Of a DNA stretch of 64,000 nucleotides, positions 41,182 through 51,638 are shown in pieces (the first letter of the stretch is position 1; each line of letters starts with the position of its first letter). Origin of the DNA: Nemertoderma westbladi (lineage: Eukaryota; Xenacoelomorpha; Nemertodermatida; Nemertodermatidae); contig JAUCBJ010000295.1 of assembly GCA_032718475.1 (NCBI GenBank), positions 1-64,000 of the forward strand, read 5' to 3'. The position numbers and the translations under genes are program-made. The notes under the pieces are model-generated. The model did no database searches. It worked only from the letters and a program-made list of their open reading frames with translations, and was not told where the DNA came from.

Positions 41182-42153
41182 CCACCTATTTTATACATGT
41201 GTGCAAAACATCATTTAATAATTTGGATAAAATCCAGTCTCCTAAATAAGGGGATACAATTTTTTAGTTAATTAGTGACCCCCCCCCCCCCCCCCCCCCC
41301 CCTTAACTTATACTCGCCATATCTTATCATACAATATAATAAAACAAGATTAAGAGACTGATAACGGACAGTTGATAGACGCATAGATTTCTAGTCATAT
41401 TTGCAGTGATACGGATTTCAAATAAAAAAAGCACTGCAAATTTAATGTAGCCGTAGCCCTATAGGTTTTACTGCGACGGACTGACAAACGGACAAACAAT
41501 GGACAAATGGGACATTTCATATGACCGAAATACTGTAGTTGCATTGATATACAGTAGAAATTGGAGAGAAACAAAATCAAAATCCGATCCAAAACTGATA
41601 TAAAACCCATAGCGATCTCATTTTGGAATACGACATTTACTGTAGTGGATAACTTGTACTGGAACCAGCTACAGTGCAGTACTGTACAGAGATGCATCCT
41701 AGATGGTGAGAGCATACCATGACGCAAAATCCGAAATGCGATACATTTAACATCGTTGAACAAAATGAAGTTAACAAATTGAGCTCCAGCGCGCATGCCG
41801 CAATTTAAACAATGTGTCACGGTGCTCAAAAAACGCATAGGGGGGGCCTAATGTGTCAAAAACTAGGGAATGTATAGTTCGTTATAAACTGTGAATTTTA
41901 TAACTACTGTACAGTAGGCCTATAAAAACGAAAATCGCTTAATGCTAATGCAATGATCTATGGCAACAAAGCACGTAGATAATCAATAAATAATTATCTT
42001 ATACCCTACAATTTGACGTCATGTTAACAAAATATTATGTAATTATCGTAACTGCAGGTTAGCTACAGTATAAAACAATTTGTTTAAGTAGGATGACTTT
42101 CTACAATTAATACATATCATTATTGTTACTGTACACGACTTCCATAACAAAAA
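41182..42153. other. Intergenic region with C-run
   Basis: A run of about 22 C stands at 41280-41302. A 147-codon minus frame at 41395-41838 has no recognisable motif and lies in AT-rich repeat-like sequence; I do not call it. The stretch just before 42154 should be the leader of the next gene. Confidence 0.4.
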
Positions 42154-42750
42154 ATGGCAGCCATTAATTACAAATGGAAAAATTTGCACAACAAATTTAT
42201 CCCCCGCACTGGGAACGAGGAATACGGTTGGTTTTGGCGAGAAGAGCACCCATGGGATGTAGAAAGATTAGAGGATCGAACGGCTATATCATTGTACAAC
42301 TCTCGCGTCCGACAGTTCGACAGTAAGGGTTCGCTGCGTCAATCCGGGGTACAGCAATGTGACAAAAAAAGAAGCTAAACAAATCGACAAGTTGGTTAAA
42401 TTTGCTGATGATAAAACGGCCGGTCAAGAATCTCCGACCGCAATGGATAAACGTACCGGACTTCCGGGAAATCTGCCGCACGCGCGAGATGATCCCGGTA
42501 GCGCAGACCCTTCCGGGGGGATGACTTTAGACGCTTCATCAGCGCGAAGGAGAATCGTAAGGTCCACTACACGCCGTTAAGCTACGCAACCGTCACGCTG
42601 CCACACCCACCGCCCAAACCGTTGTGTAGGTGCGAGGTGCCACGAATGTGTGTGTGGTGCACCTCCACGCGGTACGAAATGGAACGCAACGCCAAGAAGC
42701 CAAGAGAGACTCTCGCGGAAAATTGTTTAAGTTACAAATATACAAGATGA
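42154..42750 (+). pseudogene. Unrecognised protein gene interrupted by two compensating frameshifts
   Basis: ATG at 42154 in a good context (AAAAAATGG). The first frame (to about 42370) encodes a W/R-rich start (NYKWKNLHNKF, YGWFWREEHPWDVERL). At an A7 run (about 42363-42369) the open frame moves by one base and continues to about 42515 (KQIDKLVKFADDKTAGQ). At a G6 run (42515-42520) it returns to the first frame and continues to TGA at 42748-42750 with a Cys-rich end (PKPLCRCEVPRMCVWC). Both breaks lie in homopolymers and cancel, giving about 198 codons. It is GC-richer than its surroundings. Family not recognised. Either sequence errors in an intact gene or a young pseudogene. Confidence 0.6.
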
Positions 42751-43530
42751 CCAAAACTATTCAAAAATATATATAATATTATAATATTTATAAAGTAAAA
42801 CTTTACTGATTCTGCTAATATATTGGCATGAGGGCCTACTGTGCCTTGTTAATGTAGGGCCTACTTACCACACACCTATTTTCCCCTAATACTCCCCTAA
42901 TACAACAACCATTTTAAGCAATAAGCAAGCTAATTGTTGCATTACGGCTAATCTATTGTCTTGGTTTTACATAGGGAATCATTATCAATATTATTCTATG
43001 GTGTTTACGTGCAGATGAGAAGGTTCGACAATTTTTATGTAATAATGTTTTACAGCATGGGAGTATCCAGGGGGGGGGGGGGGGGGGGGGGGGATTTAAC
43101 TAAAAAAACTTAATTTATTAATTACTGTAATATTATTGCTGTATTGAGTAACGGTCCCACAGTACACAGTTTGTGGAATTTACTGCAGTAAGTTCTATAG
43201 AGGTCTTTAAATACCACAGTTTAAATAAATTAGTTATTACCGACAGCCGTTTCACCCTCACGGGCTTCTTCAGGGGTAATCCTATATGTTATGTTGGACA
43301 ATACCTTTATACCGGTACATTGTTTGGTGTATTTTGTTATTGTTTTTACATAATGTATAAATAAATCTTTATCTATCTATATTGAATCGAAAATGATATT
43401 GCCTATTGGAATTCCAGAAGGTGTTGCTGAGGCTCCCATCAATATCACCATTCGAATCAATTGTGTGTGTCATTCAATACAATCGTGCAGCTCTAAGCGT
43501 TGCAGCTGCTCTTCTGCAACCACAATCGCA
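42751..43530. other. Intergenic region with retroelement tail
   Basis: AT-rich. It holds a run of about 24 G at 43070-43094 and, at 43230-43380, a retroelement-tail-like stretch with a hammerhead-like motif on the minus strand and ATCTATCTAT at the right end. Confidence 0.45.
43236..43280 (-). ncRNA. Hammerhead-ribozyme-like motif
   Basis: On the minus strand: ATTACCC (stem I, 5' side), CTGAAGA (conserved CUGANGA core), a stem-loop CCC-GTGA-GGG (stem II), GAAA (conserved), a minimal stem III (AC-GGCT-GT), GTC (cleavage triplet), then GGTAAT pairing back to ATTACC with one bulged C. All conserved core bases are present. Such minimal type I hammerheads are known from Penelope-like retroelements and retrozymes. 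No reverse transcriptase is seen nearby, so it is probably a relic; activity is untested. Confidence 0.5.
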
Positions 43531-44015
43531 CAATGATGGATATGAGTGATAAACTAATAGATACAGTCGATCTAGATAGTAACAGCGATGGATATGAGTG
43601 ATAAACTAATAAATACAGTCGATCTAGATAGTAACAGCGATGGATATGAGTGATAAACTAATAGATACAGTCGATCTAGATAGTAACAGCGATGGATATG
43701 AGTGATAAACTAATAGCTGATACAGTCGATCTAGATAGTAACAGCGATGGATATGAGTGATAAACTAATAGATACAGTCGATCTAGATAGTAACAGCGAT
43801 GGATATGAGTGATAAACTAATAGATACAGTCGATCTAGATAGTAACAGCGATGGATATGAGTGATAAACTAATAGATACAGTCGATCTAGATAGTAACAG
43901 CGATGGATATGAGTGATAAACTAATAGATACAGTCGATCTAGATAGTAACAGCGATGGATATGAGTGATAAACTAATAGATACAGTCGATCTAGATAGTA
44001 ACAGCGATGATTCAG
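43531..44015 (+). repeat. 52-bp tandem repeat
   Basis: About nine units of GATGGATATGAGTGATAAAC followed by TAATAGATACAGTCGATCTAGATAGTAACAGC (52 bp; one unit is a few bases longer). Each unit in one frame reads MDMSDKLIDTVDLDSNSDGY then a stop, and the last unit ends SDDSEIE then a stop, as if a short coding end of some gene had been amplified. Confidence 0.9.
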
Positions 44016-44020
44016 AAATT

Positions 44021-44640
44021 GAGTGAAACGATATTTACTAAAAAATAGATTACTTAATTTTTCCACACCTATGAAGTACAATCAGGGCTGGATTTAGAAT
44101 GGTGGGTGGCCTAGGGCCGGGTCAGTGGTTGGGGGGCCTGGGCTCTACTGTATGGGGTTTGCACAAACGGCGCCGAGCACTTCTCACAGACTAAAGTATA
44201 CTATACTGAAAGACACATTTTCTCTCGTTTTCATTACCCTAAATTTTCAATCAATTTATCGCAAATACCTATCAAAGAAACCAGAATGCAGTTGTAAATG
44301 TATTAGTAGGGATGTGAGGCAGGAAATATTTGGAAATTTCATATATTTTTTTTTTCCGGAAATTTCCTATTTTATTAATTATTTTATTTAGCACATACTG
44401 AAAACATAAAGTACGGTACAGTATAACACAAGTATAGTAAACAATAGAAACCTGCTTAGATGTGTTTAGGTGGTTCGTTCTCTTGGCTCTTGTGGTCGTA
44501 ACTACGGATGGAGCCAATAATATGTCATGAAGACCAAATATGCTTTTGTCGAAAATACCTTTTTGGCTCCTGGACTAATACATGAGCCACTTATTCGTTG
44601 TCGCCTGAATATAATTAAAGACCTTATTTTTAGCTATGAT
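44021..44640. other. AT-rich spacer before the Gypsy relic
   Basis: No gene is recognised. The wording near 44085-44130 (GGGCTGGATTTAGAATGGTG, then CCTAGGGCC) resembles the ends of other dispersed repeats here. Confidence 0.4.
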
Positions 44641-44657
44641 CTCAAACTTTCTCTTAA

Positions 44658-45640
44658 ATGGATAGTGATAAGAATAAAGCAGATATCCTTAACCGTCTTC
44701 CAAAGTCATGGTTAAATAAACCTCAGCTTTGGAATAATAATGATGATAATGACAATACTGAGGATATTATTGCTTGTGCAATAGATGCTGATGGAATTTC
44801 CAATAATGTGTCAATACCTGATGATAATGATAACAATAGTGTTGAAGAAATTGAATATGCACCAAGTTACGGACTATCTTTACAGGACATTGCTGATGCC
44901 CAATTGATGTGATGAAAATATATAATTATATTTGTAACCACATGTCCACACAGTGTATGGACATGCTAATTGACAGACTATGTGGCATATCATTATAGAA
45001 TGTCATTATTTTTGTAATATGGCTACTTCTTGTCAAGGGTTTGTAAATGATTGTATCAGTTGCGTTGCAGCTCGTACAGCTAATGCCTCATTCTTGTGTC
45101 CCAAGTACTCAAACTGATTTCCAATGGTTCTTGGAATGTTGTTTTTTATGAACACTTTAGCTATATCTGGCAGCGCTACTTGTATTGGATTACTTATATT
45201 ATTTGACTGTTTTACGAAATGGATGGAAATTCGTCGTTTAGTGAATTATAAGGCAATTTCCACTGCAAATGCCTTTATAGACATAATATGCTATAATTGG
45301 GGAACACCTTCATTTATTCGTTCAGATACTGGTCGAGAACTTATGAATTCATTAGCTTAATGCTGTATATGAAAAGTTCGGTGATAAACCTCAATGGGGC
45401 GCAACCAGACACCCACAAAGTCAAGGCTCAGTTGAAAGATTCCATAGAACTTTATTGACGATGATTAGAAAAACAGTTACTGAAGCAGATGACTGGGAAA
45501 CATCACTCAATGCAATGCTTTTTTCATACCGTATGAGTCCTACTTCCACTTCTATTTCACCAATGTTAGCTATGTGTGGATGGGAGCCTAAGCATGGATT
45601 TAATGTTGGCGGCATGTTAATATAGATTCCTGGATTTCCC
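44658..45640 (+). pseudogene. Ty3/Gypsy RNase H-integrase relic
   Basis: The first frame starts with NKADILNRLPKSWL, the RNase H end motif (N-x-A-D-x-L-S-R-like). After a degraded zinc-binding region, 45180-45360 reads LLILFDCFTKWMEIRRL (integrase D) and GTPSFIRSDTGRELMNS (second D). Another frame from about 45365 gives HPQSQGSVERFHRTLL (third catalytic E) and WETSLNAMLFSYRMSPTSTS. Order and motifs are those of Ty3/Gypsy integrase, on the plus strand. Stops and a frameshift show it is dead. LTRs were not found. Confidence 0.85.
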
Positions 45641-45850
45641 GTCAGGACCATCAGCGTGCTGAACTAAATGATTACATTGAAGAAGAATTATCCAAACTTG
45701 ACAATATTGATGCACTCACAACTCTACCTACCAAGTGATCGCAAATTTGTTATTTTCAACAATTTGGTGCTGACGCAAAAATTGTCACCCATTGTCGAAA
45801 ATTACAAGTTTCAAAATTATTATGCAATTTTTACATATTCTATAATAGTT

Positions 45851-46850
45851 ATTCTTTGAGGCATGGTTGCCATTTCTGGCAGAGCACGGGAATAACGAAG
45901 TTGTACTTTCCTTTGAGTGATTAGTTGGCCTGAATATGATCTCCCACTCTATAGTGAAATATTCATACGGTCTGGTAGCTCAGTACACTCACCCGGCTGA
46001 TGATAACCAGAAGTTTGAAACCTAGGTACCGGGTTCGAGCCCCAATAGGGCCGGTTGATATTTTTCGCTATGGAGAGCATTATCATATTGTCTTATTTAT
46101 TGTATATTTAATACACCGCGTCACTCACCCCACAGCAATTCACTTATTATTATTAATTAATAGCCTGGGCCAGGCATACGGGGTTACAGTGGTTTCTACA
46201 ACACTGTAGGGTAGTTATTCTTTGAGGCATGGTTGCCATTTCTGGCAGAGCACGGGAATAACGAAGTTGTACTTTCCTTTGAGTGATTAGTTGGCCTAAA
46301 TATGATCTCCCACTCCATAGTGAAATATTCATCCGGTCTGGTAGCTCAGTACACTCACCCGGCTGATGATAACCAGCAGTTTGAAACATAGGTAGCGGGT
46401 TCGAGCCCCAATAGGGCCGGTTGATAGTTTTCGCTATGGACAGCATTATCATATTGTCTTATTTACATTGTATGTTTAATACACCGCGTCACTCACCCCA
46501 CAACAATTCACTTTTTATTATTAATTAACAACCTTGGCCAAGCATACGGGGTTACAGTGGTTTCTACAACACTGTATAATAGTTATTCTTTGAGGCATGG
46601 TTGCCATTTCTGGCAGAGCACGGGAATAACGAAGTTGTACTTTCCTTTGAGTGATTAGTTGGCCTAAATATGATCTCCCACTCAATAGTGAAATATCCAT
46701 ACGGTCTGGTAGCTCAGTACACTCACCCGGCTGATGATAACCAGAAGTTTGAACCCTAGGTACCGGGTTCGAGCCCCAATAGGGCCGGTTGAAATTTTTC
46801 GCTATGGAGGGCATTTTCTCATCATATTGTCTTTTTTACATTGTATATTT
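45851..46850 (+). repeat. Three tandem tRNA-derived (SINE-like) units
   Basis: Three copies of a unit of about 367 bp, starting near 45851, 46217 and 46585. Each carries a tRNA-like segment (for example 45968-46054): box A region GGTAGCTCAGTACACTCACC, an anticodon-arm-like CCGGCTGATGATAACCAG, box B GGTTCGAGCCC, and a partly paired acceptor stem CGGTCTG with AGGGCCG. The anticodon arm recalls tRNA-Ile(GAT) with an insertion. It is not a functional tRNA. A non-tRNA body follows. Tandem rather than dispersed arrangement is notable. Confidence 0.8.
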
Positions 46851-47123
46851 AAAGCTAAAATGGACCCTCCACCTAATATATATACATTGTCAACCCAATC
46901 TACGTGAGTGATAGAGGTGAATTCAGTGCATTGCAAGGCCAATCAGCTATTGGCTAGTTTATTATCTGATTGGGCTTAAGCAATGCTCTTAATCTCTTGG
47001 TGAAAGCGATGTAGGCCTATAATAAATGATTGCAGATTGGAATCGGGTTTTGAGAGAGAGGGCTGTTGCGCTGTCAGTCAGAGAGGTAACAGCCCGTGGG
47101 GTAAGGATTTACCTCTGGGACCT

Positions 47124-48324
47124 TGTACGCGCTTTTGAAGACCTTTAGCAGTTTAACCTGCCAAAATTTATATGTCTTTGGTTTATGTTCAGACTTTAGA
47201 AGATGACAAATATTTAATGCCAATAAACACAACATTAGCCGAAGCCAGCCTAGTGCGCGTCCATTCACCCGCTGGATATTCCCGGGAGACTGGGTTCGGA
47301 TGGGGCTTAGTTTTTGTTATTGCAGTGAAGCCTACTGTATTATTCGATTGATCGTTAATAAATAATTTCTGACAAATATTATTCACTTTCGGGAAATATT
47401 AACAGTTCCTTTAGGACGTGGCGCTCTACCTAAGTAAACAGAGTTATGACTTATACTACACGCAACGGTAAGGCTTATAATTCACGTATAAGGCGCATTC
47501 TTTAGGAAATGCTTTGTTATCGGTCACAATCATGCACACTACCGGTACCGCACAATACTGCACACTAATCTGCCGACCGTCAATGAATTTGATCACACAT
47601 AAAGAGAACAGCAATTGACCTATGTAGTGTCTATCAAATAGCATTAGGTTCACTACAAACCACGATAACATAAGTCGCAATTGTTATATATATAGCCTGT
47701 CTCTCTAACCTGTAGTGTATCAAGAAAATTGGGAAATTTGGGTTCTTTATAGATGTTCTCCAAATAATAATATTCAACCAACTGATAAACACAACAGTAA
47801 ATAGCATTAAGACGGTAGGTTAAGATATAATATGATTAGACTGTATGCTGATTGGGTCGATAACAGTTATACGTTCTATAATCTAAGCCTACTAATGTTT
47901 TACTAAAAGTCTGAAACAAGTCATTCCAAAAGCCGACGTTCTGGCGTAGGAGGAATAACAACACACACTGTCCTCTGTCCCTGTTGCAGGTATCTTTTAC
48001 ACAGAGAGGAATAGCTCTCATTGGCAGAACACCAGAATCCACAGGTTCCACGAATGTCTAAATGCCGAACTATCAGGATTTTGGCATCCCTTGGCCAGCA
48101 CACAAAATGAGTCACTCCGCTCGGTTGTCCTGGTTGCATACTCTGCTGCTATAGCTCTGGTTGGCCGATAGAACATAGCAAAGAGCCCCTCGTACAGCAA
48201 ATCAGCCAATCAGCCGGTCACTTGTATCATTCGAGTTAGTGAGCCTTTTAGAGTATTCCAGCGCCTGGGGGGAAACTGGATTGCAAAGCAAAAGGGCCAG
48301 TTATATCCCACAGAAGCTTTTACA
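47124..48324 (-). repeat. 3' LTR of element 2
   Basis: 1201 bp, TG...CA ends, matching 58095-59295. The purine-rich GGGAGCGG on the sense strand (plus 48325-48332) is the likely polypurine tract. Short frames inside are shared by both LTRs and are not called. Confidence 0.92.
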
Positions 48325-48402
48325 CCGCTCCCAGAAAATGGGATTTAAGTCTATAAAATATACAAAATCACAGTTTCTAATATACGTAAATACTCTAAAC
48401 AG

Positions 48403-49070
48403 TTAGTCTTTCTTGCGCGGACGGCGTTTACGCAGTTTTTTAAAGATAGCCAGAGTCTTTTTCTCTTTGGGGCGAGCCACTTTACAAGGAGGGCTATAAC
48501 TCCTGGGTGAAGGGTGCAATATGATTGCATCAGAGGGTGTAGGATTATGGTCGGTATATCCGCCGGTCGAAGTGCCGGGTTGATTGACATCGACGTCGGG
48601 GGAGAGGGGTCTAACGGCCTTTAGAGCGCGTTTTAGGACGGCCGCTCTTACGGGTCCTTTACGAGTGGTCTGAACGAGAGCCGTGGGTGGACCATAGGCA
48701 GTCAGAAACTTCCTGGGTTTAATGGTTCTTTCCTACTCGCGTTCGCGGGCTCGGTATTCGTAAGGCCTTCGATATACTTCCTGTAACTCGGGGTGTGAGT
48801 TAACAAATAAGTCTCCATAGTCCGGATCCTGACGGATAAAATTGATTAAGTTATAGGAGTGAATGTCGCTAGGATTAATACTCCTGAGAAATTGCGTACA
48901 AACTTGGTTGAAATACATTCTCCGACGCGCTTCAGTAGTTCGTAACTCGATATGCGTGATTTCTGTTTGACAGAAGCGAATAGATAAGGATGGAACGCAT
49001 AAACTCCTTCGTAAGCGCGTCCAGGATAATAGCGATGGCGCGAATCACAATGTAAATCAGCGTTCGCTTC
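48403..49070 (-). pseudogene. Element 2 accessory gene, basic C-terminal part
   Basis: After the TGA that ends the zinc-knuckle frame, the same frame continues with coding-like sequence (HRYYPGRAYEGVYAFHPYLF). A shift then leads into the frame at 48733-48918 (MYFNQVCTQFLRSINPSDIH). That frame meets a TAG at 48733-48735 and continues in phase to TAA at 48403, ending in a strongly basic tail (AIFKKLRKRRPRKKD). No family is recognised. Position and basic end match the last accessory frame of element 1. Confidence 0.55.
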
Positions 49071-50009
49071 TCAAGCTCTGATGTAACGTAGTGTAATCAT
49101 TTCATCTACGCTTTCCAAATCGTGATTAAAAGGGCAATCGAAACTGGCGTGTCCCTTTAGTTGACAATGGTGACATTGAGTCATAAATTGAGGGCAAACC
49201 GCAAAAATGTGCAAGTTATTGAGTCTGCAATATGCACAATAAATTTCCATCGCCGGTTGTTCGTGGAAATAGGAACAGCGGACGTTTGTGTCCTTCAGCT
49301 TGTTGGCTGGGTCTAGGGCATTCGACACAATAATACCAAAGACGTACGTCCTGTAGAGGAAACGCGGGTGATCGTTCTCCAGTTTTGCAATATTCTTCCA
49401 TTTGTTCAAAACTATCTGGGATAACAGGTAGTGGACGATCGGCGGTAAGATACATCATAGTGAAATAGAGCCGTTTGAGTTCTACCATGGGGTCATGATG
49501 TATACCTTGAGGATATCGAGTCTCGAGGTTCTGCTGACTGGCGATGTTGAGATAGGTTTCTCTCAAAAATTCCAGGTAGTCGTTGAAGTCGCTGCGTTTA
49601 TCTGGTTCTTCAACTTTTTTTTTTTTTTTTTTTTTCTTTCCAGTCTGTTACGAATAGAATTTTCGTGTTCTATTCTCGGTTTATCGTTACGACTCCGCTG
49701 GCTATGATATTTAAATAGAACCATTTCCCTTTCGGTGTCTACATCGTCCGTATCATGTAAATCGATAGGATGGCCGGTAGTTAAGAAGTCCATATACGTA
49801 CCGTTACGATGCGTATAGCGAGCTGTGAATTTTCGATAGTCCAATTCACGCGTAAGTTGCTCTTGGGACATCGGCGGTTCGATATAACGACCATCGTCCT
49901 CCGTAACGGTTGGTTCGGCTTCACCGCGTATCAAGCTATCCACAAATGCTTGCAAAGGTAGAGTATATCGCTCCCTGATACCAAGATCATCTTCTATCAA
50001 CTCCGTCAT
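49071..50009 (-). pseudogene. Element 2 accessory gene, zinc-knuckle part, frameshifted
   Basis: Three overlapping frames make one gene. The first (ATG at 50009) is acidic and runs into an A21 run (plus T run 49615-49635). The second continues with DFNDYLEFLRETYLNIAS and the first half of a knuckle (CVECPRPSQQAEGHKR). The third continues with CSYFHEQPAMEIYCAYCR, then HIFAVCP and CHHCQLKGHASFDC. Cysteine spacing and residues around the knuckles line up with the triple knuckle of element 1 (28691-29774), for example YCAYCR against FCLYCR and CQLKGHASFDC against CHFRGHYGREC. It is therefore a decayed homologue. Confidence 0.7.
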
Positions 50010-51638
50010 ATCTGCTATCTGAGTTTATTAATATTGTAATGAGTTTATGTTTAGGCGAGCGGGCGTCGCTGCCTACCTCTCGTTGCCCCCGGACAGTGGG
50101 ATTCTCAGCGCCGATGTACCGTTGTCGCGGTGTTTACGCCAACATGTAGCAACAGCACGACAACGACAACCGGCACAAGTCACTCCACTGTCCGTCCCAA
50201 AGGCTTGAATCCACTTTAGGTTCTTTCTATAGGAGAGTTGGGCTACTTTCACAATTGCGACTAGCTACTGTAAACATACTTTAGCAGTAACATTCACCTA
50301 TAAACACACAAACTCCACACAACTGTCACTAATTGTACACATACAGGCCATTTGTCCGTTAGTCAGTGCCTTCCAGAATGTCACGTTATTACTGTATATC
50401 CTTGGATACTAACAGTGTGCTATGTGTTCTCTATGCTAGGCAAGGGGACAAGCTTTCTATTGTTCTTTTAACTTGCTTCTAATTCTAGCGTGGGTGTTGC
50501 TATGGTGACATTATGGAAAGCTAGCGGTAGAATTAGGGTAATTATCATGCATACAGATCTGGGATGCTATTTAATAGTAATTCTTTAACTGTCAATATCC
50601 TCTTTATGCATGATTTTATTAATTTTATTGGCTATTGACTATATGTTGGAGATTCTCGCACTCTAATACACTCAATAGGATGAATCTCCGCTCCCATGAT
50701 CTATTAATTAATGGAATTTTGGGAATGTTATAAATTGCACAAAATGACAATTTATGAAATTCATTTAAGATATGAATTTAAATTTATTCCCGTGAATTTT
50801 ATTATTTGATGGTAAAATTGACACAATTTTATTCCAGAGCATGTCTGGGGACATAGGATCCTTAATTCTATAAAATTGTCTTTTAAGAGTATCGGTAAGT
50901 GCTGCGATATCTTAATTGACTAGAAATTTTAAAGGATCTGAATTTTACAGATTTTAATAAATATTAAATTAATATTTAAGATGGGCACCGATTTATTCCA
51001 GAACTTGTCTGGGGACGTTAACCACTGATTCTAGAATTTGTCTTTCAAGTATATCGGTGGATGCCGCGATATCTTAATCGACTAGAATTACAGATGGTCA
51101 AAAGGTTTAACAGATTTATTTGCGTTTTACGCTACTGTTATAGGGACATCACGCTACTATATGTATTATTTAATATAAGGTAGAAGAGCAATATCGCACG
51201 AAGCAATGTCAGTGTGAAGAGGCAAGTCGTTTCCAAGGTCTACCCAGAGCTTGGTTTAGCCGAGACACGAGGATCTGAACTTTGCATTCCTAATACTCTG
51301 CCTACCAATAATACTTGAATATAGTAGTGGCTTTATTGTACTTTAATAAGTACGGACATTTCATCTTACTGTAGTCACGTATTTATAATATGATACGGAC
51401 AGTAAGGAAAGAGAAAAATAATTATTTCTCGCCGTCGCACTAAATATATATTATAAGTAATTACGTACGTAATAAACACTAATATATTGCACTAATCTAC
51501 TAAATAATCACTAAAATAACATTCTACTAAATAAAATTAAAGAAAACGATTATAATAAAATTACATAATAATACATACATAAATATAAAATAAAAACAAA
51601 TATAAAATGATATAGTCACACGCCCACTCCATATGTTA
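50010..51638. other. Non-coding region of element 2 between gag-protease and accessory gene
   Basis: No frame is supported. It contains a direct repeat of about 110 bp at 50826-50935 and 50993-51090 (TTTATTCCAGAGCATGTCTG against TTTATTCCAGAACTTGTCTG, both leading to CGATATCTTAATYGACTAGA). It corresponds in position to the integrase and exonuclease-like region of element 1, which is missing here. Confidence 0.55.

Noticed and set aside
41395-41838. 147-codon minus-strand frame
   Set aside because: No recognisable domain or gene-like start, in AT-rich repeat-like DNA.
45968-46054. Functional tRNA gene in the 367-bp repeats
   Set aside because: Anticodon arm carries an insertion and the acceptor stem is imperfect; better read as the head of a tRNA-derived repeat.
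47456-47680. Small minus-strand frames within the element 2 LTRs
   Set aside because: Repeated at the same offset in both LTRs and without recognisable protein features.
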